64,000 nt of DNA from Anaerolineaceae bacterium (GTDB taxonomy: Bacteria; Chloroflexota; Anaerolineae; Aggregatilineales; Phototrophicaceae). This document shows positions 1 to 8,629 of this stretch, in pieces. The notes under the pieces are model-generated. The model was not told the origin of the DNA. It saw only the letters and a program-made list of their open reading frames with translations, and did not search any database. Position numbers and translations under genes: made by a program. Each line of letters begins with the position of its first letter. Within the stretch, counting starts at the first letter, position 1. The stretch lies in the NCBI GenBank assembly GCA_020634165.1, contig JACKCF010000002.1:248001-312000 (forward strand). Reading direction: 5' to 3'.

Positions 1-985
1 CCGCGTCGGGAATGCTGGCGTAGATCAGGTCAGGCGGTTGAATACGCAGTGCTTCCGCCAGAAAAACAGTCACATCGCCGACGCCGCCCGCTGTTGGGTT
101 ATCGCCGGAATCACTGATGAAAACGGGCTGCACATCATCCTGCATCGCGGACTGAATGCAATCGGCAATCGGCATCGCCGGAACGCCAAACTTAAAATCA
201 GCACGGTGGTCCCAATAGCTGAGTGCGAGCGTTTCCGCAGCGGCTTTGGTAGCGGCTTCATCTTGTCCCAGCCCAATAGCACAAGCGGTCATGCGCGGCT
301 CATCGGCCCAGATATACCCCACCTGCATGGTCACATCCATGACCTTCTCGCCATCAATCAACTCAGGAATCTGCGCGTAGATTTCATCACCAGGGAACCA
401 CTCCGTGCTGGTTTTTTCACCTGGTAGGCCCACTGGAATCTTGATGAAGGCTTTCACAGGACGAATGCCTTCCTTCAAACAGCGCATGAGCAGATCACAG
501 GCGCGTTCGCGTGTCTCCATATAATCGATATGCGGCGCAGTCCGGTAGCCCGTAATCACATCGAGCGTTTCCATAATGCGGTCGGACACATTACCATGCA
601 GATCATAACTGGCTGCCAGCACACAATCCTCACCAACAACCTCGCGCACAGCCAGATACCAATCGCCCTCAGCATCATCACGACCGAGGACATTCATCGC
701 GCCGTGCATATCCAGATAGACACCATCATAAGGGCCATCTGCCTTCAGCCGTTCCAGCATATCCGCTTTCAGGTCGTCATACGCTTCAGGATCGACCGGA
801 CCGCCCGGTGTCGCCCGCGCAACCAGGGTCGCCGTCCACTCGATGCCCTCGTACTTGGGCATAAACGGGTACATATCGAAGAAGTTCGGGTCATCCCCCG
901 TGACGATGCGGAAATCCTCGTACTTGTTGGTCCAAGGAGAAAACGTGCAGCATTCAGTCGCAATGCCTGCAATGGCGATTTTCAT
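1..985 (-). CDS. M81 family metallopeptidase / MlrC-like protein (3' end beyond window)
   Basis: The frame opens at 985 (MKIAIAGIATEC) and runs off the left edge, so about 328 residues of an expected 480-500 are present. The hallmark M81 N-terminal motifs are visible: LDMHGAM near residues 91-97, DAEGD near 104-108, YDLHGNVSD near 127-135 and a YRTAPHIDY segment near 147-155. The histidines and acids in these motifs are the likely metal ligands. The family is named after microcystinase C (MlrC), but most members sit in catabolic operons and have no known substrate. Its ATG overlaps the stop codon of the upstream ROK kinase (982-985), which implies translational coupling and a shared role in the sugar-import operon. 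The real substrate cannot be read from sequence. Confidence 0.85.
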   Translation of the reverse strand, partial: MKIAIAGIATECCTFSPWTNKYEDFRIVTGDDPNFFDMYPFMPKYEGIEWTATLVARATPGGPVDPEAYDDLKADMLERLKADGPYDGVYLDMHGAMNVLGRDDAEGDWYLAVREVVGEDCVLAASYDLHGNVSDRIMETLDVITGYRTAPHIDYMETRERACDLLMRCLKEGIRPVKAFIKIPVGLPGEKTSTEWFPGDEIYAQIPELIDGEKVMDVTMQVGYIWADEPRMTACAIGLGQDEAATKAAAETLALSYWDHRADFKFGVPAMPIADCIQSAMQDDVQPVFISDSGDNPTAGGVGDVTVFLAEALRIQPPDLIYASIPDA

Positions 986-1938
986 GAGAGTTGGCTTTCT
1001 TTCTGGAAGTACCAGACGAGGGCGGAGGCGCCCATCGCCGCATTAATAGAGTGAGACAATTCTATGGATACCGCATCATAGGACTGCGGCAAACAGTGTC
1101 TGCGCATCTCGGCCAGCGTCTTTTCGATGACCATATCGTAAATACCATGACTGAGGCCACCACCCAGCACGATCAAATTGGGGTTGAAGATCATCGTGCA
1201 CCAGGCGCATAGCTGGCCCAGAACGTCGGCGGCTTCATCAATGACGAAGGTCGCCAGGGGGTCGCCTTCACGCGCGGCTTCAATAATGGCATAGGTGGTG
1301 ATGCCATCTACCGGAATGCGGGTATCAGGGAAATCGGCATGGTGCGCCGTTGCGTTGGATACCAGCCCCTTGCCAGAAATCGACATTTCTACGCAGCCAC
1401 GCTGGCCGCAGGTACACTGCCGCCCATTCACGGGGTCCACCGCATAGTGGCCGACTTCCATCTCCATATAGGTCGCACCACGCATCAACTGGTCGTTGAT
1501 GATGACGGCGCCGCCCAGGCCCGTTCCAATCGCGAGGTAGACACAGTGAGTGGCTGTTTTTGCTTTCCCGTAAAAATACTCGCTGATCAGGCCGACGTTG
1601 ACGTCATTCTCGATGTAGATCGGCAAGGTACACGATAACTCCGCCAGCAGATCATCCCGCAAGGGGCGATCCCGCCAGCCCAGGTTGACTGCATTGAGCA
1701 CGACGCCGGCTTCGCGGTTTATCGGCCCAGGTACGCCAATACCGATGCCTTCTATATGTGCATATTTAGCTAAATAGGTGTTGAGTTGTGCCGCGATCCG
1801 GTTGACAGTGTGGGCGTAGGCATCATTGCTCAGCGTCGGTAACACTGTCTCTTCTAGCACCGTTCCGGCCACGTCCACGACGGCGAATGCCATCTTGGTC
1901 GCCCCGATATCGAGGCCAATTGTTAATCTGTCTGCCAT
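982..1938 (-). CDS. ROK family sugar kinase
   Basis: A 318-residue ROK protein without an N-terminal DNA-binding domain, hence probably a cytoplasmic sugar kinase (glucokinase, N-acetylglucosamine or N-acetylmannosamine kinase class). The ATP-binding motif DIGATKMAFAVVD lies near residues 10-22. The substrate loop ENDVNVG is near 110-116, GTGLGGAV near 138-145, and the ROK signature EVGHY near 161. The zinc cluster CTCGQRGC is near 175-182 and is typical of the enzymatic branch. It follows the ABC importer genes on the same strand and overlaps the M81 gene by 4 bp. The nearby GH20 hexosaminidase makes N-acetylglucosamine a reasonable substrate guess, but sequence alone does not fix specificity. 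Confidence 0.88.
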   Translation of the reverse strand: MADRLTIGLDIGATKMAFAVVDVAGTVLEETVLPTLSNDAYAHTVNRIAAQLNTYLAKYAHIEGIGIGVPGPINREAGVVLNAVNLGWRDRPLRDDLLAELSCTLPIYIENDVNVGLISEYFYGKAKTATHCVYLAIGTGLGGAVIINDQLMRGATYMEMEVGHYAVDPVNGRQCTCGQRGCVEMSISGKGLVSNATAHHADFPDTRIPVDGITTYAIIEAAREGDPLATFVIDEAADVLGQLCAWCTMIFNPNLIVLGGGLSHGIYDMVIEKTLAEMRRHCLPQSYDAVSIELSHSINAAMGASALVWYFQKESQLS

Positions 1939-2073
1939 GATAATCCTTAAGCTGCCATGTGTCTGCAGCGGTCATTTTACACAATTTGCTCAGTGACCAT
2001 GTATAGACAGCACATGCCAATATTTCCCCCAATCTTCCAGTGGCCAGGATAATCACGCTATCGCCACTCTGAA

Positions 2074-2262
2074 TTAACCGTGATTGTTGGTATACCAGAT
2101 CACCAGACTGACCAACCCCAACAGGGTCAATCCCACGCACAACGACAGGACCGTGATGACAAACTCAGCAGAATCGCGCTTCACCAGGAAGAGCAGCAGG
2201 CCCGATGTGCCAGCCACAAAAACACCCATCCTGAAGAATGCTTTGAGAATATCAGGACTCAT
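2074..2262 (-). CDS. small two-helix membrane protein, unknown function
   Basis: A 62-residue frame with two hydrophobic stretches (about residues 11-26 and 33-57) separated by a short polar turn containing KRDS. That is a helical-hairpin topology. It begins 3 bp after the end of the ATPase gene (2266) and lies between the importer genes and the ROK kinase on the same strand, so it is probably co-transcribed. I do not recognise the family. It could be a small auxiliary subunit of the transporter or an unrelated operon passenger. Confidence 0.55.
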   Translation of the reverse strand: MSPDILKAFFRMGVFVAGTSGLLLFLVKRDSAEFVITVLSLCVGLTLLGLVSLVIWYTNNHG

Positions 2263-2265
2263 AGG

Positions 2266-3279
2266 TTAAGTCTCATACAATTGCAACTTCTCGCCTTCCT
2301 GTACAGGGAAGCAAGCCACCTCAACTGAGCTATTGCTACTTGCAGGAATGCCCAGTTGCGGCACGGATTTGTCACAAACGCCTTCAACAAACCAGGGGCA
2401 GCGCGGGTGGAAGGAGCAACCCGGCGGCAGTTCCGTCAGGCGCGGAATGTCCTCGCTGCGCAGTTGGATATGGCGCTTGGTGCGCGTCTTCTCCGGGTCC
2501 GGTTCTGGAATTGCGGAGAGCAGCACGCGGGTATAAGGGTGCTGTGGGTCGCGGATCAGTTCCTGCGTCTTGCCCACCTCGACCATCCGGCCCAGGTACA
2601 TCACGCCGATGCGGCCATCCCAGGCGAAGTACTTCGCCAGCGCCAGGTCATGCGTGATGAAGACAATCGTCACGCCCAATTCTTCGCGCAGGTTCATCAG
2701 CATCTGCAACAAGCCAATGCGGATCGACACATCCACCATGCTGACCGATTCATCAGCCACAATGACCGAGGGATTGGTCGTCAGAGCGCGGGCAATACTC
2801 ACGCGCTGGCGCTGCCCACCACTGAGCTGGTGCGGGTACTTATCCAGAATATCTTCAACGGGCGTCAGGTCCACCAGTTCGAGCAGTTCCGCCGCCCGTT
2901 TACGCGCACCCTTTTGCCCACTGACCAGCTTGTGATGCAGCAGCGGGAAACTAATCATATCGAAGATGGTCTGCGTCGGGTTCAACGAAGCATACGGGTC
3001 CTGGTGAATCAACTGCACCGAGCGGCGGTACTCACGGCGATCACCACCGCGCAGGTCACGCACATTGCGTCCCTGATAGTAGATATTACCGCTCGAAGGC
3101 GGCAGCAGGCCCGCCAGAATCTTGCCAGTCGTCGTTTTGCCGCAGCCACTTTCGCCCACCAAACACAGGAATTCCAGCTCGTTAATATCCAGATTGATGT
3201 CCTGCAAAACAGGAATCAAGGTACGGCCTGTGCGGAAGGAACGATAAATGCCCTCAAGACGCATAATGGGTTCGCTCAT
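2266..3279 (-). CDS. ABC transporter ATP-binding protein, OppF/DppF type
   Basis: A 337-residue nucleotide-binding subunit. Walker A is GESGCGKTT near residues 42-50, the Q-loop IHQDPYASLN near 91-100, the signature LSGGQRQR near 152-159, Walker B VIVADES near 172-178 and the H-loop FITHD near 207-211. The C-terminal CSFHPRCPW segment is the oligopeptide/dipeptide HPY extension found in Opp, Dpp and Nik ATPases. Its start overlaps the stop of the OppD-type ATPase by 4 bp. The pair should form the heterodimeric motor for the two permeases upstream. Opp-type importers carry peptides, but many Chloroflexota, Thermotoga and archaeal homologues carry oligosaccharides, which the neighbours here favour. 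Confidence 0.93.
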   Translation of the reverse strand: MSEPIMRLEGIYRSFRTGRTLIPVLQDINLDINELEFLCLVGESGCGKTTTGKILAGLLPPSSGNIYYQGRNVRDLRGGDRREYRRSVQLIHQDPYASLNPTQTIFDMISFPLLHHKLVSGQKGARKRAAELLELVDLTPVEDILDKYPHQLSGGQRQRVSIARALTTNPSVIVADESVSMVDVSIRIGLLQMLMNLREELGVTIVFITHDLALAKYFAWDGRIGVMYLGRMVEVGKTQELIRDPQHPYTRVLLSAIPEPDPEKTRTKRHIQLRSEDIPRLTELPPGCSFHPRCPWFVEGVCDKSVPQLGIPASSNSSVEVACFPVQEGEKLQLYET

Positions 3280-4316
3280 TGGGCCACCTCCTGCGCGAGT
3301 TCTTCGCGAGCTTTCAGCAAGGCATCTTTATGCCAGCATGCCGCCAGATGCTCCGGTTTGTCGCCTGCCAGCGGCGGACCATCTACCGAGCACTTTTCGG
3401 TTACATAAGGGCAGCGTGGATGGAATTTGCACCCAGACGGTGGCGTAATCAGGTTCGGCGGCGCACCCTTGATGCTCGTCAACAAATCCTGCTCATGGTC
3501 CAGCTTGGGGACCGAGGTCAGCAGGCCATGCGTATAGGGATGCTGTGGATCGTAGAAAATATCGTTCACCGGGCCAATTTCAACGATTTCACCCGCATAG
3601 ACAGTCGCAACAATATCGGCCATTTCCGCTGCCAGCGACAGGTCATGACTGATGAAGATGATGCTGAAATTGAGCTTTTTCTGCATATCATTGAGCACAT
3701 CAATGATGGCGCGCTGCGTCAGAATATCGAGCGCGGTTGTTGGCTCGTCCAGAATGACCACCTGTGGGTTCAGCAGTACGCCCAGCGCCAGCAGAGTGCG
3801 CTGCTTCATGCCACCACTCAACTCATGCGGGTAAGCCTCATAGACACGTTCCGGGTCCAGACGCACCAATCGCAGCAGTTCCAGGGCACGCTGACGAACC
3901 GCTTCTTTATCGGTCCAGCCATGCGCACGGGCTGTATCTTCAAACTGCTTGCGAATCTTCAGTACAGGGTTGAAGGCATTCTGCGACCCCTGGAAGACCA
4001 TCGCGCAGTCCTTCCAGCGGAATTCACGCAGTTGCCGCTTACTCAGCTTGAGCACATCGCGCACATTGCCTTCGCGCTGATAAAGTACCTGCCCTTTGGT
4101 GACGAGCGCGTTCTTGGGCAGTTTACGGATCAGCGACAGGCTGACGGTTGTTTTGCCGCTGCCGCTTTCGCCAATCAGGGCCATTGCCTCGCCCCGCTTA
4201 AGGTCAAAGGAAATATCCGTCGTCGCCTGGACGTTACCCCGTTTGGTCCGGTACACAATCGACAGATCATCGACCCGCAAGACCACATCATCGTTCATTT
4301 TCTGGTTCATAAGCAC
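3276..4316 (-). CDS. ABC transporter ATP-binding protein, OppD/DppD type
   Basis: A 346-residue ATPase with Walker A GESGSGKTT (about 49-57), signature LSGGMKQR (about 166-173), Walker B VVILDEPTTALD (about 186-197) and H-loop FISHD. A CKFHPRCPY motif in the C-terminal region marks the oligopeptide-type extension. The annotated start MLMNQKMNDD could equally be the third-codon MNQK. It lies 11 bp downstream of the permease gene and overlaps the next ATPase by 4 bp, so the operon is tightly coupled. It powers import together with the OppF-type subunit. Confidence 0.93.
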   Translation of the reverse strand: MLMNQKMNDDVVLRVDDLSIVYRTKRGNVQATTDISFDLKRGEAMALIGESGSGKTTVSLSLIRKLPKNALVTKGQVLYQREGNVRDVLKLSKRQLREFRWKDCAMVFQGSQNAFNPVLKIRKQFEDTARAHGWTDKEAVRQRALELLRLVRLDPERVYEAYPHELSGGMKQRTLLALGVLLNPQVVILDEPTTALDILTQRAIIDVLNDMQKKLNFSIIFISHDLSLAAEMADIVATVYAGEIVEIGPVNDIFYDPQHPYTHGLLTSVPKLDHEQDLLTSIKGAPPNLITPPSGCKFHPRCPYVTEKCSVDGPPLAGDKPEHLAACWHKDALLKAREELAQEVAQ

Positions 4317-4327
4317 TATTCCCTGGT

Positions 4328-5548
4328 TTAAACGGCGCTGCGCAAACGCGGATCAAAGACTTCTTCCAGCGCACGGGCGAACAGCACCAGGCAAACCTGG
4401 AACAGCGCAATCGCCAGAACGGGCGAAAGTGCCATACTGGCCCCATCCGCATTGAAGAGCGTGCCACGTGTACGCCCAAAGTAGAGCATGACGCCCCATG
4501 TATAGTCGCTGATGGGGGCCAGCCCCAACACAACCAGGCCGATCTGCTCGTACATAGCAAACGTAATGGAAAAAATCAGGTTAATGGCGACAAAGCTGAT
4601 CATGTTCGGCAGAATTTCCCGCATCATGATGTGCCCTGTCGATAAGCCAAGCGACTGAGCCGCTTCTACAAAATCACGCTCGCGCAGACTGAGTACCTGG
4701 GCACGAATCGCGCGCATGAGGGCGGGCCAGCCGAGCAAACCAATCAGCACACCCAGGAAGAGCGTGTTATCGAATGAGATCAACCCAGCCAGCACCACCA
4801 GCAAGGGGAAGCGCGGAATTGCCAGGATGAGGTTGGTTATAGCCGTCAGCACATTGTCGAGCACACCGCCAAACAAGGCTGCCAACGATCCCAGCACCAG
4901 CGCAATGGCCGTCGAGATCAGGCCACCGAGCACCGCCGTCAGGATGAGCAGGCGTCCACCGTGAACGATATGGCTCGCAATATCCCGCCCCTGGGTATCT
5001 GTTCCTAATAAGTGCGATGGTCCCAGCGTCGGATTGCTGATAACAATGTTGTCTTCAAAGAGCTGCCGCAGTTCCGGGTCTTCCTGATTATCAATGAATT
5101 CCGTCACTGATTTGGAGAAGATCAGCATTGCGTCGATCTCTTTGTTAGCCAACGCCACCAGCGCCGCCTGGATGCCCGGACCCTCGCGGCGACTGCTCCA
5201 GCTAAACTCCTCAACGGTCAGCGTATCTTCGTAGGGTTCGATGAACGTTGGTCCACCGGTCTGGGTGACGACCCCGACCGTCTTCCCGGCCAGGTCTTCC
5301 AGCGTGTGGTACCTATCGGCATCATCGACATTGACGGCCAACACAATCCGCGACCCAATCGGGCCAGTAATTTCATCGAGGTTGGCTTCATCGTCGAACT
5401 CGACAAAAGACGGCATGATAAACGTGACAAAGAAGTAGATTACCAGCCCGATAAAGCCCAGGAATCCGGCTTTGTTCTTGCTGATTCTCTTTAAAAAGCT
5501 CCAGATGCCGCTGAAAATTGAACTGATAAACGACATAATCACACTCAA
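4328..5548 (-). CDS. ABC transporter permease, OppC/DppC type, with an inserted binding-protein-like segment
   Basis: A 406-residue permease, about 100 residues longer than usual DppC/OppC proteins. TM1 spans about 29-46. The family motif LLGTDTQGRDI lies near 180-190, followed by five further hydrophobic helices and the EAA loop (EAAQSLGLS with a downstream ILPN). The extra length lies between TM1 and the LLGTDTQGRD motif, on the extracytoplasmic side, at residues 60-165. It contains TLEDLAGKTVGVVTQTG and ALANKEIDAML, which closely resemble one lobe of type-2 periplasmic binding proteins. The domain may act as a tethered receptor or docking piece; this is inference. It pairs with the DppB-type permease upstream. 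Confidence 0.9.
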   Translation of the reverse strand: MSVIMSFISSIFSGIWSFLKRISKNKAGFLGFIGLVIYFFVTFIMPSFVEFDDEANLDEITGPIGSRIVLAVNVDDADRYHTLEDLAGKTVGVVTQTGGPTFIEPYEDTLTVEEFSWSSRREGPGIQAALVALANKEIDAMLIFSKSVTEFIDNQEDPELRQLFEDNIVISNPTLGPSHLLGTDTQGRDIASHIVHGGRLLILTAVLGGLISTAIALVLGSLAALFGGVLDNVLTAITNLILAIPRFPLLVVLAGLISFDNTLFLGVLIGLLGWPALMRAIRAQVLSLRERDFVEAAQSLGLSTGHIMMREILPNMISFVAINLIFSITFAMYEQIGLVVLGLAPISDYTWGVMLYFGRTRGTLFNADGASMALSPVLAIALFQVCLVLFARALEEVFDPRLRSAV

Positions 5549-5599
5549 ATCACTTGGATTTAATCTGCTGATGCAACGGAAACCGCACGTGCAGCGGAC

Positions 5600-6694
5600 C
5601 TATTTCTGACCAGAAACGCGCACACGCGGGTCCAGGAAGCCATAGGTGAGGTCAGCAATCAGGTTAGCGAACACTACCGTAATGACCAGAATGACGAATA
5701 CACCCTGCATCGATGTATAGTCACGGGTGGTGATCGACGCAAAGAGATAGTGACCCAGGCCCCAATAGACGAAGATTTCTTCAATGACGACGCCACTACC
5801 CAGCACAAAACCGATGCTGATCGTTAGCTGGGTAAAGAGCGGCAGCGCAGCGTTGCGGCCAACATAGGCAGTGATGATGCGGCTGTCTTTCAGGCCGCGC
5901 GCTTCCGCCACGTTGACGTAATCATCATTGAGCACACTCATCGTGCTGGACTTCATATTCAGCATCCAGCCACCCAGCGTACTGACGACATAGGTCACAA
6001 TCGGCAAAAAGGCATGTTCAAAAGCACTTTTAATAAAGGGCAAGTTGAACCCAGGCGTTGTAGAAACGTCATATGTTCCACGTAATGCGCCGACGTTAAA
6101 TAAGTTGAACTGAATGCCCAACACAATAACAATCAGGAGACCCCAGATGTAATTTGGTATCCCAGTCATGAAAGAAGCAAATAGTGAAAGGATATGGTCC
6201 AGCGGTGAGTTGCGATAGTAAGCCATCATCATGCCGAGCACGATGCCCAGCACAAAGCTGACCAGTAGACCGGTACCGACTGCAAATAAGGTCCAGGGCA
6301 AAAATCGCGCAATTTCATCAACAACACGGGTGCCAGGCGACGTAATCGACGTCCCCAGGTCCAGCCGCAGTACATCGCTAAACCAGTCAAAATACTGGTC
6401 AATTGCCGATGCATCCGGGTCAAAATCAAAGCTGGCTGCAACGCGATCATACGCATCCTGATACGGAATACCCTCTGCAACCATGATCTGCTCAACCAGC
6501 ACATCAATCGGATTGCCCGGCATCAGGCGAATGAGGAAGAAGGTAAAGGTAATTACAGCCCAGACAGTGATAATTGCCTGTATAGTCACCCGAAAAGTGT
6601 GATTTCTGTAGATATTCATGACGCTGTCGTAAAGTCGGTCGACCATGCTGGCCTGACCCGTGGCAGCGATGACGTCGGGTGTTTCACTGATCAT
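5600..6694 (-). CDS. ABC transporter permease, OppB/DppB type
   Basis: A 364-residue integral membrane subunit. TM1 is near residues 37-57, followed by the RLMPGNPID motif that opens the first extracytoplasmic loop in DppB/OppB proteins. About five more helices follow. The EAA-type cytoplasmic loop is EARGLKDSRIITAYVGRNA and the C terminus is YGFLDPRVRV. The N-terminal cytoplasmic tail of about 35 residues is longer than usual. It sits between the binding-protein gene (6782-8506) and the DppC-type permease on the same strand and forms half of the translocation pore. Confidence 0.93.
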   Translation of the reverse strand: MISETPDVIAATGQASMVDRLYDSVMNIYRNHTFRVTIQAIITVWAVITFTFFLIRLMPGNPIDVLVEQIMVAEGIPYQDAYDRVAASFDFDPDASAIDQYFDWFSDVLRLDLGTSITSPGTRVVDEIARFLPWTLFAVGTGLLVSFVLGIVLGMMMAYYRNSPLDHILSLFASFMTGIPNYIWGLLIVIVLGIQFNLFNVGALRGTYDVSTTPGFNLPFIKSAFEHAFLPIVTYVVSTLGGWMLNMKSSTMSVLNDDYVNVAEARGLKDSRIITAYVGRNAALPLFTQLTISIGFVLGSGVVIEEIFVYWGLGHYLFASITTRDYTSMQGVFVILVITVVFANLIADLTYGFLDPRVRVSGQK

Positions 6695-6781
6695 TTGGTG
6701 AACTCCTGGGTGGAGGGGTGGGCCAAGGACCCACCCCTTTAGAGCTTTCAGACGCGCATCAGCGCATCGGTAGTGCGAAAA

Positions 6782-8506
6782 CTAGCTTGCGGGTGCTACC
6801 TGACCGGTCAGGATGAAATAGGTCATCCAGTTGTCGGCGCCACCACCGAAGTTAGCGAAGGTCGGATCGCTGACATCAGGCAGGCTCAGGAAATTACGGT
6901 TGAGCGCGTTGTTGGTGTAGCGTTCCCAAAGCGGGATGGCCGGCAGCAGTTCATTGTAGGAAACAGCCAGTTCGGTCACCAATGCGGCCTGGACATCATG
7001 ATCGACACCCTGGGCGCTTTCATTGGAAACATCGAAGACGTTGATTTCGCCGCCGCTGTAGCTGACGTTGTTGTCGAAACCAATACCGACGCTGCCAGCT
7101 TCACCAGCAACTTCACCCTGGCCGTTGTAGCGGTTGTAGGCTTCAAGGTAGCTGCGTGCCGGGATCGGATCGCCCAGACCCCAGTTACGGATCGCCATCT
7201 GGAAGTTACCATCATAGACTTCTTGCGGATGCTGCTGGAATGGCACACCACGGGCGGTGATGTCGAAGCCAAAGTCGTTCAACTGAGCCGTGACGTTTTC
7301 AGCAGCGGCTGACCAGTCCGCAAATTCCTGCGGGAAGGTCAGTTCAAAGGACAGTGTATTGCCCTGGTCATCAACCCAGACGCCATCGTCATTCTTGCTG
7401 AAGCCAACGCTGGTCAGCAGTTCGGTGGCCTTGTCGGGGTCATAGGAGTAGGTGTTGAGGGAATCCAGGGTCTCATCGGACAACCAGGCTTCGCTCAGAC
7501 CATCACTCATACCATCCATGTACTCAACGGCCACGCCGGATTCACCCAGGCTGACAAAACCGTTTTGTTCACGGTCAATTGCGTAAGCAATCGCTTGGCG
7601 AACTTCTACGAGATTAAGCGGATAAACCGCAAAGTTCACATACAGGCCCGGGCCATTGTTCATGCCAGAGCGAACGATATCGATACCCTGTGAAGAGAAT
7701 GCTTCTTCTGTCGTGGGCGGAATACCGTGAGTGATGTACCACAGTTCTTCGTTAGCAACCAGCGGGGTCACAACTTCTGTTTCGCCGTTCCAAACGCGAA
7801 CCTGATCGAAGTTCTGGATGTCAGACGCAAAACCACCGGGGTTCAGGTCCATCATCAGGTTAGCTTCAGTGATGCTGGCGGGATCGATCTTGTATGGGCC
7901 ACCAGAAACGGGGACTTCCGGGCGGAATTCGGTTAGCTCGGCTAGCAGAGCATCCCACTCATCGCCGGGTTCCAACATAGCTGCACGGTCAGCGAGGTCG
8001 CCATAAACACTGGCAGGACGCAGGTTGGTGATGAGGATCAGGCGTTCAGCTAGGCTGGACGGTGCATCCATCACGAACTTGACGGTCATATCATCGACCT
8101 TCTCGATGCCAGTCAGGCTTGCCCAGACAGCATCACCGCGCAGGCGGAAGAGGTTGAAGGTTGCCATCAGGTCATCAGCAGTCATGGCACTGCCATCGCT
8201 CCAGGTCACACCATCGACCAATGTCACGACGTAATTGCCATCAGCATCCCAACCAAAGGAATCAGCAGCCATGCCTTCATATTCACCACTTGCCCACAGC
8301 AGAACAGCCAGAGGCGGCTCGTGCAAATCCTGGTACTGACCAAGGACCATACCGTTTGCTGCAAACGTGTTAAAGTGGCCGGTTGGCGGTACGGTATAAG
8401 GCCATGCGACGTTGAGAACGGCGCCGTCCTGGGCTTGTAGTGGCGCAAAGGCCAACAGAGCCACGGCGACGACCATGGCGATGGTCAAGAGAGTGCGCTT
8501 GTTCAT
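6782..8506 (-). CDS. ABC transporter substrate-binding protein, family 5 (SBP_bac_5)
   Basis: A 574-residue secreted protein. The Sec signal peptide is MNKRTLLTIAMVVAVALLAF with cleavage near AQA/QDG. No lipobox cysteine is present, so anchoring is uncertain. Family-5 features include the ESGVAVEYMDG region and the SYDPDKATELLTSVGF segment, typical of Opp/Dpp and oligosaccharide-binding relatives. The good ribosome site GGAGGACTTT (reverse strand, about 8507-8516) supports the start. It is the first transporter gene after the ROK regulator and presumably captures the substrate of this importer. The GH20, ROK kinase and ROK regulator neighbours point to an amino-sugar oligosaccharide rather than peptides. 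Confidence 0.92.
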   Translation of the reverse strand: MNKRTLLTIAMVVAVALLAFAPLQAQDGAVLNVAWPYTVPPTGHFNTFAANGMVLGQYQDLHEPPLAVLLWASGEYEGMAADSFGWDADGNYVVTLVDGVTWSDGSAMTADDLMATFNLFRLRGDAVWASLTGIEKVDDMTVKFVMDAPSSLAERLILITNLRPASVYGDLADRAAMLEPGDEWDALLAELTEFRPEVPVSGGPYKIDPASITEANLMMDLNPGGFASDIQNFDQVRVWNGETEVVTPLVANEELWYITHGIPPTTEEAFSSQGIDIVRSGMNNGPGLYVNFAVYPLNLVEVRQAIAYAIDREQNGFVSLGESGVAVEYMDGMSDGLSEAWLSDETLDSLNTYSYDPDKATELLTSVGFSKNDDGVWVDDQGNTLSFELTFPQEFADWSAAAENVTAQLNDFGFDITARGVPFQQHPQEVYDGNFQMAIRNWGLGDPIPARSYLEAYNRYNGQGEVAGEAGSVGIGFDNNVSYSGGEINVFDVSNESAQGVDHDVQAALVTELAVSYNELLPAIPLWERYTNNALNRNFLSLPDVSDPTFANFGGGADNWMTYFILTGQVAPAS

Positions 8507-8606
8507 AAAGTCCTCCAGATTACTCAGATAGTACCGTGATAATAAAAATTTGTTGCCTTTCGTAATCTATATCCATCTCCTATTCCTAAACTTCATAATT
8601 TTCAAA

Positions 8607-8625
8607 CAATCCCAATATGGGATTG
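8607..8625 (-). promoter_or_regulatory. 8-bp perfect hairpin between ROK regulator and binding-protein gene
   Basis: The arms CAATCCCA (8607-8614) and TGGGATTG (8618-8625) are perfectly complementary around a 3-nt loop, five bases past the stop of the ROK regulator. On the minus strand the hairpin is followed by TTTGAAAATT, a weak U-tract, so partial termination or attenuation is possible. It could equally be an operator in front of the binding-protein gene. Confidence 0.45.
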
Positions 8626-8629
8626 AATG

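Noticed and set aside
2356..4331. Two 350-codon plus-strand frames opposite the ABC ATPase genes
   Set aside because: They mirror conserved Walker and signature coding on the minus strand; low-complexity Gln/Arg/His content is typical of shadows.
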